DNA of 64,000 bases. It comes from Dorea formicigenerans. GTDB taxonomy: Bacteria; Bacillota; Clostridia; Lachnospirales; Lachnospiraceae. The notes beneath the pieces were generated by a model that was given only the letters and a program-made list of their open reading frames with translations, had not been told where the DNA came from and searched no databases. The position numbers were made by a program, and so were the translations under genes. The first letter of the stretch is position 1. Each line of letters begins with the position of its first letter. This document shows positions 1 to 9,900 of this stretch, one piece after another. The stretch covers positions 2,291,423 to 2,355,422 of the forward strand of contig NZ_CP102279.1 in assembly GCF_025150245.1 (NCBI RefSeq). Reading direction: 5' to 3'.

Positions 1-25
1 TACGATTGTGATGCACAGAACATTT

Positions 26-38
26 TGTGAGTATCACA
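26..38. promoter_or_regulatory. Short dyad upstream of pepT
   Basis: A perfect 5-bp inverted repeat, TGTGA-GTA-TCACA, lies about 45 bp before the pepT start. Its size and position would fit an operator, but no regulator can be named and the flanking promoter elements are unclear. Confidence 0.25.
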
Positions 39-83
39 GTGATAAATCTTTAATATTCTATTAATTTAAAGGAGTTATATTTT

Positions 84-1310
84 ATGAACGCATATGAACG
101 ATTACTGAAATATGTGGTAATTCGCACACCGAGCAATGAGGAAAGTGAGACAACACCTTCTTCCCAGTGCCAGTTTGACCTGGCAAATGTTTTAAAAAAG
201 GAAATGGAGGAATTAGGCATCTGTGATGTAACATTGACAGACACATGCTTTCTGTATGGAAAGATTCCGGCAACTCCAGGATGTGAAAATGCACCTGCAA
301 TTGGTTTTATTGCACATATGGATACGGTTTCAGATTATTGTGACCATGATATAAAACCGATGATTACAGAGAATTATGATGGAGAAGCTCTTGCACTTGG
401 CGAAAGTGAACTTGTCTTAAGTCCGGAAATGTTTCCGCATTTAAAATCTATGAAAGGACGCACATTAATCACCAGTGACGGAACAACAATTCTTGGTGCC
501 GATGATAAAGCTGGAATCGCAGGCATTTTGACTATGGTCGAACGACTGAAAACTCAAAGCATTCCACACGGTCCCCTGTGTATTGCATTTACACCTGATG
601 AAGAAACTGGAACCGGCGCTTCACATTTCGATTTGCAAACATTCGGTGCTGATTTTGCTTACACACTGGATGGCGGTATGGAAAACGGAATTGAATACGA
701 GACATTTAACGCAAGCAGTGCTGTCGTAGAATTTCACGGAGTCAGTGTACATCCGGGTTCTTCCAAAGATACGATGATCAATGCCAGTCTGGTCGCTATG
801 GAATTTGATTCTATGCTTCCAAAAGGTGAGAGGCCTCGCGATACAGATGGATATGAAGGATTTTATCATCTCATGAAGATGGAAGGTGAGTGCAGTTATG
901 CAAAATTGAACTATATTATCCGAGATCACGATGCAGAAAATTTCAATCACCGTAAAGAAATTATGCAGCAGATTGCAGACGACTTAAATACAAAATGGGG
1001 TGAAGGAACTGTCTCACTCACATTAAAAGATCAATATCGCAATATGCGAGAAGTAATTGAGCAGCATATGCATCTGATTGATAATGCAAAAAAAGCCTGC
1101 GAAGCTGTCGGTCTTACACCAGTGTGTTTACCAGTCCGCGGCGGTACAGACGGATGCCAGCTCAGTTTCCGCGGTCTTCCTTGCCCGAATCTCGGAACCG
1201 GCGGATACGCATATCACGGACCGTATGAACATATTACAGTAGAAGGTATGGATAAGGCTGTTGAAATGATTACAGAACTGGTGAAAATATATAGCATACA
1301 ATGCAATTAA
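84..1310 (+). CDS. pepT: Peptidase T (tripeptide aminopeptidase)
   Basis: Cytoplasmic dizinc M20B peptidase that removes the N-terminal residue from tripeptides. The 408-residue length is normal for PepT. Visible metal and catalytic positions are His78-x-Asp80 in AHMDTVSDY, Asp140 in GADDKAG, the Glu pair at 173-174 in PDEETG, Asp196 in TLDGG and His378 in AYHGPYEH, which is the full M20B set. An AAAGGAG ribosome binding site stands about 8 nt before the ATG. The gene appears monocistronic: a hairpin follows it and the next gene has its own promoter. It is one of several peptide-degrading enzymes in the window, with the M19 dipeptidase, the M29 aminopeptidase and the M20 amidohydrolase. Confidence 0.97.
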   Translation: MNAYERLLKYVVIRTPSNEESETTPSSQCQFDLANVLKKEMEELGICDVTLTDTCFLYGKIPATPGCENAPAIGFIAHMDTVSDYCDHDIKPMITENYDGEALALGESELVLSPEMFPHLKSMKGRTLITSDGTTILGADDKAGIAGILTMVERLKTQSIPHGPLCIAFTPDEETGTGASHFDLQTFGADFAYTLDGGMENGIEYETFNASSAVVEFHGVSVHPGSSKDTMINASLVAMEFDSMLPKGERPRDTDGYEGFYHLMKMEGECSYAKLNYIIRDHDAENFNHRKEIMQQIADDLNTKWGEGTVSLTLKDQYRNMREVIEQHMHLIDNAKKACEAVGLTPVCLPVRGGTDGCQLSFRGLPCPNLGTGGYAYHGPYEHITVEGMDKAVEMITELVKIYSIQCN

Positions 1311-1319
1311 TATTAAAAT

Positions 1320-1357
1320 GAACCATAGGGAAAATAATTCGACTTTTCCTATGGTTC
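1320..1357 (+). terminator. Terminator-like hairpin after pepT
   Basis: A 15-bp perfect inverted repeat (GAACCATAGGGAAAA and its complement, 8- to 9-nt loop) begins 9 nt after the pepT stop. The downstream tract is only moderately T-rich, so termination is likely but not textbook. Confidence 0.7.
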
Positions 1358-1665
1358 TCTTAGTCTCACAATTCTTTCAGTCTTTTCTTGCTTTATTATT
1401 CTCCCTATGTTACACTACATCTACATCAAATTTCGGGCATGATATTTTCATTATGTTTCAACGCCCATAGAAATCTCTAGCCAAGATTTCAATTCTGAAT
1501 TTCATTTGCTTTTTCAGCAAATAATTCACTCAGATTTTTGATGAAGTTACTCATTCACCGCAGCTTTCAGTGATTCCCGGCACTGGTATAGCTACAGTTT
1601 CACCGGGCAAATGATACGGTACTTCTGAATGTAATTACATTTTCTCATCATATGCTCTTTTTGCA
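1358..1665. other. Intergenic region, no gene recognised
   Basis: About 300 bp between the pepT hairpin and the promoter of the Rpn gene. I see no convincing gene on either strand. A 21-codon open frame on the minus strand (1489-1554) has only a poor ribosome binding site and is not called. Confidence 0.5.
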
Positions 1666-1694
1666 TTGTCTTTTTATACTCAAAATGTTAAAAT
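1666..1694 (+). promoter_or_regulatory. Putative sigma-A promoter of the Rpn-type gene
   Basis: TTGTCT and TAAAAT are separated by exactly 17 bp, placing transcription start near 1701, about 40 bp before the ATG. Confidence 0.5.
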
Positions 1695-1739
1695 ATATTC
1701 AGATAGTTTCCATATCACATTTGCCCAGAGAGGAGATTT

Positions 1740-2849
1740 ATGGAAACAAACAATACGACAACTTCAAATGGGGTACACAATACTCACACAAAAGACAACG
1801 CTGCTAAAATTGTATTCGGAGACCCGGTACTTTGTGCTCAGTTCCTAAAAGGTTACACGGACATTCCTCTTTTTAAAGAGATTAAGCCCGAAGATATTGA
1901 AAATGTTTCTTCACATTTTCTGCCTTTATTTCAGGAATCCAGAGACTCTGATACCGTGAATAAAATTTGGATAGGCAATTCTGAGATTTATCTGATTGCA
2001 CTCATCGAACACCAGTCAGAAAATGATTTTGATATGTCCTTCCGAATACTCCGTTATATTGTATTTATCTGGACAGATTATGCCGCGCAACAGGAAAAGT
2101 TACATAAAGGTACCACAAAATCTAAGGATTTTCTTTATCCACCAATCCTGCCTATCGTATATTACGAGGGGAGCAGCACATGGTCTGCACCGTTGAACTT
2201 TAAGAATCGCGTCTTTTTGAGTGATGTCTTCGGAGATTACATACCAAGTTTCAATTACCTGGTCGTTCCGTTAAACAAATATTCCAAACAGGATTTGATT
2301 GAAAAGAACGACGAACTCTCTTTAATCTTTCTGATTAATCAGCTTCAGAGTTCCTCAGAATTTCATGCCTTAAAAGATATCCCTAAAAAATACACGGAAC
2401 ATCTTACAGAAGACACCCCAGATTATCTGTTAAAAATTATTGGTAAAGTGATCGCCGTTCTTCTTCATAAATTAAATGTACCTGATGAAGAAGTTTACGA
2501 GGTTACAGACCAGATCACAAGGAGGAAATTCAGTATGATGTTTGACAATTTTCAGGCTTACGACGTACAGGAGACCAGACGGGTCAGCCGCGAGGAAGGA
2601 CGGCTTGAGGGACGAATCGAAGGCGAACGTGCCGGGCGAATCGAAGGTGAACGTGCCGGGCGAATTGAAGGCGAACGACTCCATTTAATCAAGCAAGTTA
2701 TTAAACGAATTGAATTACAGTATTCTGTCAATCAAATTGCAGAATCACTCCTAGAGCCACTAGATATTATCCAACCTATTTATGATATTGCATTGCAACA
2801 GCTTCCTGATTACAACGCCGAAAAGATTCTTGAGCAATTGAATTCATAA
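1740..2849 (+). CDS. Rpn family / PD-(D/E)XK nuclease family putative transposase
   Basis: Resembles the YhgA-like/Rpn family: PD-(D/E)XK DNA nucleases known in E. coli to promote RecA-independent recombination and often labelled putative transposases. The core is the strand-and-helix segment at residues about 80-110, with Glu90-x-Gln92 in LIEHQS followed by FRILRYIVFIW, the hallmark of the family. The last third is charged and helical and carries tandem GRIEGERA repeats (residues about 290-315), encoded by 24-bp DNA repeats. An AGGAG site lies 4 nt before the ATG and a promoter-like sequence lies upstream. There are no terminal inverted repeats or other transposition genes nearby, so an autonomous insertion sequence is not supported; a solitary nuclease gene, possibly with a defence role, is likelier. 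The specific role here is unknown. Confidence 0.85.
   Translation: METNNTTTSNGVHNTHTKDNAAKIVFGDPVLCAQFLKGYTDIPLFKEIKPEDIENVSSHFLPLFQESRDSDTVNKIWIGNSEIYLIALIEHQSENDFDMSFRILRYIVFIWTDYAAQQEKLHKGTTKSKDFLYPPILPIVYYEGSSTWSAPLNFKNRVFLSDVFGDYIPSFNYLVVPLNKYSKQDLIEKNDELSLIFLINQLQSSSEFHALKDIPKKYTEHLTEDTPDYLLKIIGKVIAVLLHKLNVPDEEVYEVTDQITRRKFSMMFDNFQAYDVQETRRVSREEGRLEGRIEGERAGRIEGERAGRIEGERLHLIKQVIKRIELQYSVNQIAESLLEPLDIIQPIYDIALQQLPDYNAEKILEQLNS
2613..2684 (+). repeat. 24-bp tandem repeat inside the Rpn-type gene (three units)
   Basis: Three consecutive 24-bp units at 2613, 2637 and 2661; units one and two differ at one base and unit three diverges in its last bases. The period is a multiple of three, so copy-number change would keep frame and lengthen or shorten the GRIEGERA tail. 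Confidence 0.9.
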
Positions 2850-2859
2850 CTTGTATCGC

Positions 2860-2910
2860 AAAAATAAGATTCCTTTTTTCAATAACTATCAAAAAAGGAA
2901 TCTTATTTTT
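2860..2910. terminator. Bidirectional intrinsic terminator
   Basis: A perfect 20-bp inverted repeat with an 11-nt loop. The left arm begins with an A run and the right arm ends with a T run, so it can terminate the plus-strand Rpn gene and the convergent minus-strand YitT gene. Confidence 0.92.
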
Positions 2911-2935
2911 ATAAATGTTGTCCTTTTAGATATCT

Positions 2936-3799
2936 CTATTCCTGCTTAAATCCTTCTCCGACAACTTCATTGGATTCCATAATGATCGTAAATGCTTTCG
3001 GATCTATCTCTTTTACCATTCTTTTTATCGTATACATCTGCTTGTTATTGCATGCACACATGACCACGTCTTTTTTTTCACCACTATAGCTTCCCACACC
3101 TTCCAGAATCGTTGAACCACGGCCTGCATATTCATCAATCTGTTCTGCCACCTCTTTTCCTTGCTTTGTTACAATCAATGTCATCTTACCTTCATCAATT
3201 CCATACATAATACGATCCATAACCGTCGCCATAAGATATGTCACAAGGATTCCATAAATCAGTCCGTCAACTTCTTTGAATACCAGTGCACTTCCAAGGA
3301 TAATCGTACAGATATCCAAACCGAATGTGATCATACCGAGTGTCATGTGTGGTTTTGCTTTCTTGATGGACATACTGATAAAATCCTGTCCTCCGGTAGA
3401 GGAACCTCGCATAAAAATCAGCGCAAATCCTATTCCGCATAATACACCCATGCAAAGTGCAGCCAAAAGCCTGTTTCCATTATACACTGGAAGCATCGGT
3501 GCCACATAGTCTGTCAGTACGGACCAGATCAGAGTTGTCTTTACTGACTTTAGGAAAAATGTTTTTCCAAGATATTTGTAACAGAAAATGGTGACCGGGA
3601 TATTCAGAAGTATCATTCCTGCACCAACTGGAATCTTAAACAGATGATACAGTATGATTGCAATTCCGGAAAATCCTGCTACCGGGAAATTCGCATTCAG
3701 CGCAAAATTATAAATTCCAACCGCACCAAGCATTCCTGCTGCCAGATCCACCAGAAGATCAATCCCTAATTCCTTCCAGTCAAATTTTTTCTTTAACAT
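2936..3799 (-). CDS. YitT family membrane protein (DUF161/DUF2179)
   Basis: Integral membrane protein of the YitT family. The N-terminal two thirds contain about five hydrophobic helices (LAAGMLGAVGIYNFAL, VGAGMILLNIPVTIF and others), followed by a soluble C-terminal DUF2179 domain of about 80 residues (TLIVTKQGKEVAEQI, ending in EVVGEGF). The function is not firmly established in the family; transport is often assumed. Two in-frame ATGs exist; AGGAGG is only 2 nt from the first (3805) but 8 nt from the second (3799), so 3799 is chosen, giving 287 residues. It is transcribed after the nrdDG terminator and ends at a strong shared terminator. Confidence 0.9.
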   Translation of the reverse strand: MLKKKFDWKELGIDLLVDLAAGMLGAVGIYNFALNANFPVAGFSGIAIILYHLFKIPVGAGMILLNIPVTIFCYKYLGKTFFLKSVKTTLIWSVLTDYVAPMLPVYNGNRLLAALCMGVLCGIGFALIFMRGSSTGGQDFISMSIKKAKPHMTLGMITFGLDICTIILGSALVFKEVDGLIYGILVTYLMATVMDRIMYGIDEGKMTLIVTKQGKEVAEQIDEYAGRGSTILEGVGSYSGEKKDVVMCACNNKQMYTIKRMVKEIDPKAFTIIMESNEVVGEGFKQE

Positions 3800-3845
3800 A
3801 TACATTTCCTCCTCTTATCTTTCATCTGATATCATAGCTTCTCTC

Positions 3846-3896
3846 AAAAAAAAGAACAGACACAAACTATATATTCTATAATTCGCATCTGCTCTT
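3846..3896 (-). terminator. Terminator of the nrdD-nrdG operon
   Basis: On the minus strand AAGAGCAGA pairs with TCTGTTCTT (one G-T pair) and is followed by a run of T residues, just after the nrdG stop. Confidence 0.75.
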
Positions 3897-3899
3897 GTA

Positions 3900-4394
3900 T
3901 TATAATTTCATTTCACGAAGATTTAAAATTCTCTGATTACTGCTTCCCCGAAACTGTAAGGTAATATCCTTCAAATCTTCTACAAACGGACCATCTACCA
4001 GTACATCTATATAAGACAACATCTCATCCGTGACTTCTGTATAGGCTCTTCCACCTGGTATCAGATCTTTGTCATATACATACCCGGAATAACTCCAGAT
4101 ATTCTTCTTTGGATACATTTCCCGGACTTTTTTTAAGAGCTTTACAAGTTCTCTTTGATTCTCCGGTTCAAATGGTTCTCCGCCAAGAAGTGTAAGTCCT
4201 GCAATGTATGGATGGTTCAATGCATCCAAAATTTCTTTTTCAGTATTCTCAGTGTACGGATTCCCATAATGGAAATCCCATGTTTCTGCATTAAAACAAC
4301 CTTTACAGTGATGACGACATCCTGAGACAAACAATGTCACTCGAACTCCCGGACCATCTGCTATATCATATTTTTTTATTTCTCCATAATTCAT
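3900..4394 (-). CDS. nrdG: Anaerobic ribonucleoside-triphosphate reductase activating protein
   Basis: Radical SAM activase that installs the glycyl radical on NrdD under anaerobic conditions. The [4Fe-4S] cysteines are Cys26, Cys30 and Cys33 in SGCRHHCKGC, and a GGEPF motif that contacts SAM follows. The 164-residue length is typical. It lies 98 nt downstream of nrdD on the same strand with no strong terminator between, and a terminator follows, so the two form an operon presumably under NrdR control. Confidence 0.96.
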   Translation of the reverse strand: MNYGEIKKYDIADGPGVRVTLFVSGCRHHCKGCFNAETWDFHYGNPYTENTEKEILDALNHPYIAGLTLLGGEPFEPENQRELVKLLKKVREMYPKKNIWSYSGYVYDKDLIPGGRAYTEVTDEMLSYIDVLVDGPFVEDLKDITLQFRGSSNQRILNLREMKL

Positions 4395-4492
4395 ATAAAA
4401 TTCCCAGCCTTTATTTTTTCCAACTAATCTGCAAATTTTAATGCGAAATCCGGGAACCGTATAATTTTATACTTTAACTCCGCAATTTGCTT

Positions 4493-6682
4493 TTACAGAT
4501 GTAAGACTCTATCCTTAATCTCCTGTGTTCTTCCCTGATTCCAGAACTGTGTTCCGATATATCCACATGTTCTTCTGGCTACTGACATCTTATCCTGATC
4601 ACGGTTCCCACAGTTCGGGCACTCCCAGATAAGCTTTCCACTTTCGTCTTCTTTAATCTGAATCTCTCCATCATAACCACAGATTTCACAGTAGTCACTC
4701 TTTGTATTCAATTCTGCGTACATAATATGCTCGTAGATGAACTGCATCACAGAAAGGACTGCCGGAATGTTCTGCTGCATATCCGGGACTTCAATATAGC
4801 TGATTGCTCCTCCTGGTGACAGTTTCTGGAACTCTGCCTCGAACTCCAGCTTGTCAAATGCATTGATTGGCTCAGATACATGTACATGATAACTGTTCGT
4901 AATATAATTCTTATCTGTAACTCCTTTGATGATTCCGAATCTCTTCTGAAGACATTTTGCAAACTTGTATGTGGTAGACTCCATCGGTGTACCATATACA
5001 GAATAGCTGATATTCTCAGCAGCTTTCCACTGGGCACATTTGTCATTCAACCTCTGCATAACTGCCATTGCAAATGGTCTGGCTTCCGGATCTGTATGCG
5101 TCTTTCCAAGCATGCGCATGCACATCTCATAAAGGCCTGCATATCCAAGAGAAATGGTTGAATATCCGCCATATAGAAGCTTATCAATGGTCTCACCTTT
5201 TTTCAGTCTTGCCAATGCACCGTACTGCCAGAGAATCGGTGCCACATCTGAAATAGTTCCAAGAAGTCTCTCATGACGGCAACGGAGTGCTCTGTGGCAT
5301 AACTCCAGTCTCTCATCAAGAATCTGCCAGAATCTGTCCATGTCTCCTTCTGCGGAACATGCTACATCTACCAGGTTAATTGTAACAACACCCTGATTGA
5401 AACGCCCGTAGAATTTATGCTTTCCGTTTGGAAGCATCTGAGAATCCTCTACTGTCAGGAAAGATCTGCATCCCATACATGGATAAACTTCACCCTTTTT
5501 CAGTTCCTTCATGATCTTTGCAGAAATGTAATCCGGAACCATACGCTTTGCAGTACATTTTGCTGCAAGCTCTGTCAGATACCAGTACTTAGAATCTTCT
5601 GTAATATTATCTTCATCCAGGACATAAATCAGTTTCGGGAATGCCGGTGTGATCCAAACACCCTTCTCATTCTTAACGCCTTGCATTCTCTGTTTTAATA
5701 CTTCTTCAATGATGAGTGCCAGATCCTGTCTTGTCTGACCGTCTTCCACCTCATCCAGATACATGAATACGGTAACAAACGGTGCCTGTCCGTTACATGT
5801 CATGAGTGTGATAAGCTGGTACTGGATTGTCTGAATTCCGCTTTTTACCTCTTCTCTCAGACGGCAGTCTGTCAGTTTGTCAATGATTGCCTCATCCAGA
5901 CTCTCCCCACATGCTTTACGTTCAGAGATAACAATATTACGGATTTTCTTACGACTGATATCCACAAATGGTGCAAGATGTGCCAGTGTAAAAGACTGTC
6001 CTCCATATTGATTACTTGCGACCTGTGCTACAATCTGAGTCGTCACATTACACGCTGTAAAGAAGCTGTGTGGTTTTTCGATCATTGTCTCACTGATGAC
6101 GGTTCCGTTCTGAAGCATATCTTCCAGATTGATCAGATCACAGTTGTGCTCTTTCTGTGCAAAATAATCTGAATCATGGAAATGAATGATTCCCTGTTCA
6201 TGTGCTTCTACAACCTCTTCCGGAAGAAGTACACGCTTGGAAAGGTCTTTACTTACTTCTCCTGCCATATAATCTCTCTGCGTGGAGTTGATCACCGGGT
6301 TCTTATTGGAATTTTCCTGATTGACTTCTTCATTAATGTTATCAATCAGTGCAAGGATCCCGTTATCTGTTGTATTGGACTTTCTTGCCAATTCACGTTT
6401 ATAACGGTAGCGCACATACTTCTGTGCCACTTCATAGCCACGCATTCCCATAATTCCAGTCTCTACCATATCCTGAATATCTTCTACATGTATAGCGTGA
6501 GTTGATTTTTTTACCTGTCCTGCAATATCATCTGCAATTGCCCGGACCTGGAATTCATTCAGTTTGTAAATATTATCAACTTCTTCATTAGCTGCGCGGA
6601 TTGCATTCTCGATCTTTTCCAGATCAAAGCCGACTTCCTCTCCATTTCTTTTGATTACTTTCGTCTTCACTAACATCTTCAT
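4493..6682 (-). CDS. nrdD: Anaerobic ribonucleoside-triphosphate reductase
   Basis: Class III reductase making dNTPs from NTPs with a glycyl radical, oxygen-sensitive and cytoplasmic. An ATP-cone domain occupies about residues 5-95 (starting KVIKRNGEEVGFD) for allosteric control. The catalytic barrel follows. Near the C-terminus a zinc site is visible as CEICG and CPNCG, and the radical motif RRTCGYIG places the radical Gly at 707. Length of 729 residues is normal. AAAGG lies 9 nt before the ATG. The 5' leader contains two NrdR-like boxes and a TATAAT, so repression by NrdR is likely although nrdR is not in the window. Confidence 0.97.
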   Translation of the reverse strand: MKMLVKTKVIKRNGEEVGFDLEKIENAIRAANEEVDNIYKLNEFQVRAIADDIAGQVKKSTHAIHVEDIQDMVETGIMGMRGYEVAQKYVRYRYKRELARKSNTTDNGILALIDNINEEVNQENSNKNPVINSTQRDYMAGEVSKDLSKRVLLPEEVVEAHEQGIIHFHDSDYFAQKEHNCDLINLEDMLQNGTVISETMIEKPHSFFTACNVTTQIVAQVASNQYGGQSFTLAHLAPFVDISRKKIRNIVISERKACGESLDEAIIDKLTDCRLREEVKSGIQTIQYQLITLMTCNGQAPFVTVFMYLDEVEDGQTRQDLALIIEEVLKQRMQGVKNEKGVWITPAFPKLIYVLDEDNITEDSKYWYLTELAAKCTAKRMVPDYISAKIMKELKKGEVYPCMGCRSFLTVEDSQMLPNGKHKFYGRFNQGVVTINLVDVACSAEGDMDRFWQILDERLELCHRALRCRHERLLGTISDVAPILWQYGALARLKKGETIDKLLYGGYSTISLGYAGLYEMCMRMLGKTHTDPEARPFAMAVMQRLNDKCAQWKAAENISYSVYGTPMESTTYKFAKCLQKRFGIIKGVTDKNYITNSYHVHVSEPINAFDKLEFEAEFQKLSPGGAISYIEVPDMQQNIPAVLSVMQFIYEHIMYAELNTKSDYCEICGYDGEIQIKEDESGKLIWECPNCGNRDQDKMSVARRTCGYIGTQFWNQGRTQEIKDRVLHL

Positions 6683-6730
6683 GTCTCACGCCTTTCTTAT
6701 ATATCTTTGTTCTTCTGCTTTTCGGATCCA

Positions 6731-6746
6731 CCACAACATCTTGTGT
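6731..6746 (-). promoter_or_regulatory. NrdR-like box, leader-proximal
   Basis: On the minus strand this reads ACACAAGATGTTGTGG, about 13 of 16 positions matching the NrdR consensus ACACWATATATWGWGT. It is about 50 bp upstream of the nrdD start and downstream of the putative transcription start. Confidence 0.6.
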
Positions 6747-6770
6747 TCCACAATTCACACTCACTCCGGT

Positions 6771-6790
6771 AAGAAACTATTTAGTTTCTT
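6771..6790. other. Perfect palindromic hairpin between the two NrdR-like boxes
   Basis: AAGAAACTA and TAGTTTCTT form a 9-bp stem with a 2-nt centre. It sits midway between the two boxes in the nrdD leader and could fold in the mRNA or mark another binding site. Confidence 0.45.
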
Positions 6791-6795
6791 CAAAA

Positions 6796-6811
6796 TCACA
6801 AGATATTGTGT
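6796..6811 (-). promoter_or_regulatory. NrdR-like box overlapping the nrdD transcription start
   Basis: On the minus strand ACACAATATCTTGTGA matches the NrdR consensus at about 14 of 16 positions. It lies just downstream of a TATAAT (complement of 6820-6825), placing it over the expected start site, suited to repression. Confidence 0.65.
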
Positions 6812-6819
6812 TCCGCCCC

Positions 6820-6849
6820 ATTATATTACTACAAAATATGGCGTTTGAA
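6820..6849 (-). promoter_or_regulatory. Putative nrdD promoter
   Basis: TATAAT (6825-6820) with a weak TTCAAA at 18-bp spacing (6849-6844). The -10 is perfect and the -35 is poor. Confidence 0.4.
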
Positions 6850-6870
6850 AAGCATTATTTTAATTTTAAC

Positions 6871-6886
6871 ATACTTTTATAAGTAT
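6871..6886 (-). terminator. Weak hairpin after polC
   Basis: ATACTT and AAGTAT form a 6-bp AU-rich stem about 35 nt beyond the polC stop, followed on the minus strand by a T/A-rich tract. It is the only terminator-like structure seen before the nrdD promoter and may be inefficient. Confidence 0.3.
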
Positions 6887-6921
6887 ACCTTTTTCTGTCC
6901 ATTTTTTGCCCATTTTGTCTG

Positions 6922-9900
6922 TTAAAGATCAAATAATGACAACTGATTGGACTCCGGAAGGTCTCCTAAAAGTCCTAAATCTGCCATGTAATCTACAACC
7001 GTCTTACTTGCTTTCGTACGGTTTCTAAAATCATCTTTGGACAGATATGGACCATCTTTTGCCGCTTCCTCCACCGCTTCTGCAGCCTTCTCTCCCATTC
7101 CGTCAATGCTGGAAAACGGTGGCATCAGCTTTCCGTCTACGATACTGAATTTTGTTGCTTTTGCGCGATAAATGTCGATTGGCAGAAACTCATATCCCCT
7201 CGCATACATTTCCTGAACAATATGCATGTCCTTCATTGTATCCTGTTCTTTTTTACTGAGAGAATCAGACCGTCTTGTATAATCATCAATATAGTATTGC
7301 AGTTTTTCCTTGCCCTGACACATAATTTCATAAGAAAATGCATCTGCACGGATTCCAAAATATGCTCCATAGTATGCCAGCGGATAATTTACCTTACAAT
7401 AGGCGATACGATATGCCATCATGACATAGGCTGCCGCATGGGCTTTCGGAAACATATATTTAATTTTCTCACAGGAACCAATGTACCACTCTGGCACATC
7501 ATGTTCCAACATATCTTTTTTATACTCCGGCCAATCTTTACATTTTCCTTTTGCAACGGTACCTTTACGCACTCGCTCCATGATCGTGAAGGATTCCTCA
7601 CTATCCAGTCCTTTGTTGATCAGATATGTCATAATATCATCTCGGGTACAGATTGCTGTAGAAATGGTTGCCTTACCGCTCTTAATCAGCTCCTGCGCAT
7701 TGTTCAGCCATACGTCCGTTCCATGGGACAATCCGGAAATACGGATCAGATCTGAAAGTGTCTGTGGTTTTGTATCTACTACCATCTGGATTACGAAATC
7801 CGTTCCGAACTCCGGAATTCCAAGACATCCTACCGGACATCCCCCGATATCATCTGGTGTGATTCCAAGTGCCGATGTATCATGGAATAAAGACATTACC
7901 CCCTGATCATCCAGAGGGATATCTGTTGCTACAAATGGATGATCCGTCTCATTGTACTCATTTTCCATAGCAGGCGAACTGATATATGCCTCAAGTGCCT
8001 TGATCATGGTTGGATCATCATGACCCAGAATATCCAATTTTAACAAGTTGTGGTCGATGGAATGATAGTCAAAATGTGTCGTAATAATATCAGTCGTCAT
8101 ATCATTTGCCGGATGCTGCACCGGAGTGAATGAGTTGATATCTTCCCCGTGAGGAAGTACAATGATTCCTCCCGGATGCTGTCCGGTACTTCTGCGGATA
8201 CCGGTACATCCCTGAACAATCCTGTCAATTTCGCAAGTTCTCTTTCTTGTTCCCCGCTCTTCAAAATAGTTCTTTACATACCCAAATGCTGTCTTATCCG
8301 CCAACGTACCAATCGTTCCGGCACGGAACGTCTGTCCGGCTCCGAAAATAATTTCCGTATATTTATGGGCATTACTCTGATAATCTCCTGAGAAGTTCAG
8401 ATCGATATCTGGCTCTTTATTTCCTTTAAATCCAAGGAATGTTTCGAACGGAATATCAAATCCATCTTTTACAAGCCTGGTTTTGCACACCGGGCACTCC
8501 TTATCCGGCATATCCCATCCACAGCCCCCTGCGTAAGCCCGTACTTCTTCGGATTCAAAATCACTGTAGTGGCACTTCGGGCAATAGTAATGTGGGCTTA
8601 ATGGATTTACCTCTGTAATTCCAGCCATGGTCGCAACAAAAGAAGATCCTACCGACCCACGGGATCCTACAAGATATCCGTCCTCATTGGATTTCCACAC
8701 CAATTTCTGTGCGATAATATACATAACGGCGAATCCGTTGGAAATAATGGAATTAAGCTCACGTTCCAGACGCTCTGTAACAATCTCCGGGAGCGGATCT
8801 CCATACATAGAATGTGCCTTGTTATAACAGATTTCACGAAGCGTTTTATCTGAATCTGGAATGACCGGTGGACACTTATCCGGGCGGACTGGTGATATTT
8901 TTTCCACCATATCCGCAATCATATTGGGATTGTCAATGACAATTTCTTTTGCTTTTGCTGAACCAAGGTATTCAAACTCCTCCAGCATTTCATCTGTCGT
9001 ATGCAAATACAACGGTGCCTGCTGATCTGCATCTTTGAATCCTTTTCCTGCCATAATGATACGGCGGTACACTTCATCTTCCGGATCCATAAAGTGCACA
9101 TCACAGGTCGCCACGACCGGCTTATCAAACCGTTCTCCAAGACGGATGATCTCACGGTTGATCTCACGTAAATCTTCCTCACTTTGAACCTTCTCCACAC
9201 GATCACTATCAATCATGAACCGGTTATTTCCAAGTGGCTGTATTTCCAGATAATCATAAAAATTAACAATTCTGGCAATCCGCTCTGCAGATTTTTCTCC
9301 CAGTATTGCCTGATACAATTCTCCTGCTTCACAAGCACTTCCAATAATCAGACCCTCTCTGTATTTTAACACTTCGCTCTTTGGCATTCTCGGCTGACGT
9401 CCAAAATACTCCAGATGTGACTTGGAAATCAATGTATAAAGGTTCACGCGTCCAATATCATTCTTTGCCAGAACAATGACATGGTAAGACGGCATCTTAC
9501 GGATTGCTTCCGCGTTGTGCGCGCCAAAATGATTCATCTGATCCAGTGTCTCGATTCCACGTTCTTCCAGCATCTGAATAAATTTCACATAAATCTCTGC
9601 GGTAACTCTGGCATCATCCACTGCTCTATGGTGATGTTCCTGAGAAATATTCAGTGCTTTTGCCACAACGTTTAGCTTGAATTTTGAAAGTGTCGGTAAT
9701 AATACACGAGCAAGTCCCACCGTATCTACAGAAGTAAAATCCGGTTCTATGCCCTGCTGCCTGCAATTTTCTTCGATAAAGCTCACATCAAAACTGGCAT
9801 TGTGCGCTACCAGCACTGCATCTCCTACGAACTTTAGAAACTGTGGGAGAATTGTCTCAATCTCCGGTGATTCCATAACCATCTCATCAGTAATGCTTGT

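Noticed and set aside
1489-1554. A 21-codon minus-strand frame (starts MSNFIKNLSELF) resembling the N-terminal helix of AgrD-like peptides
   Set aside because: It stops before any thiolactone core, has no good ribosome binding site, and no agrB, agrC or agrA is nearby.
1740-2849. Intact insertion sequence around the Rpn gene
   Set aside because: No terminal inverted repeats or target duplications were found around it; the hairpins beside it behave as terminators.
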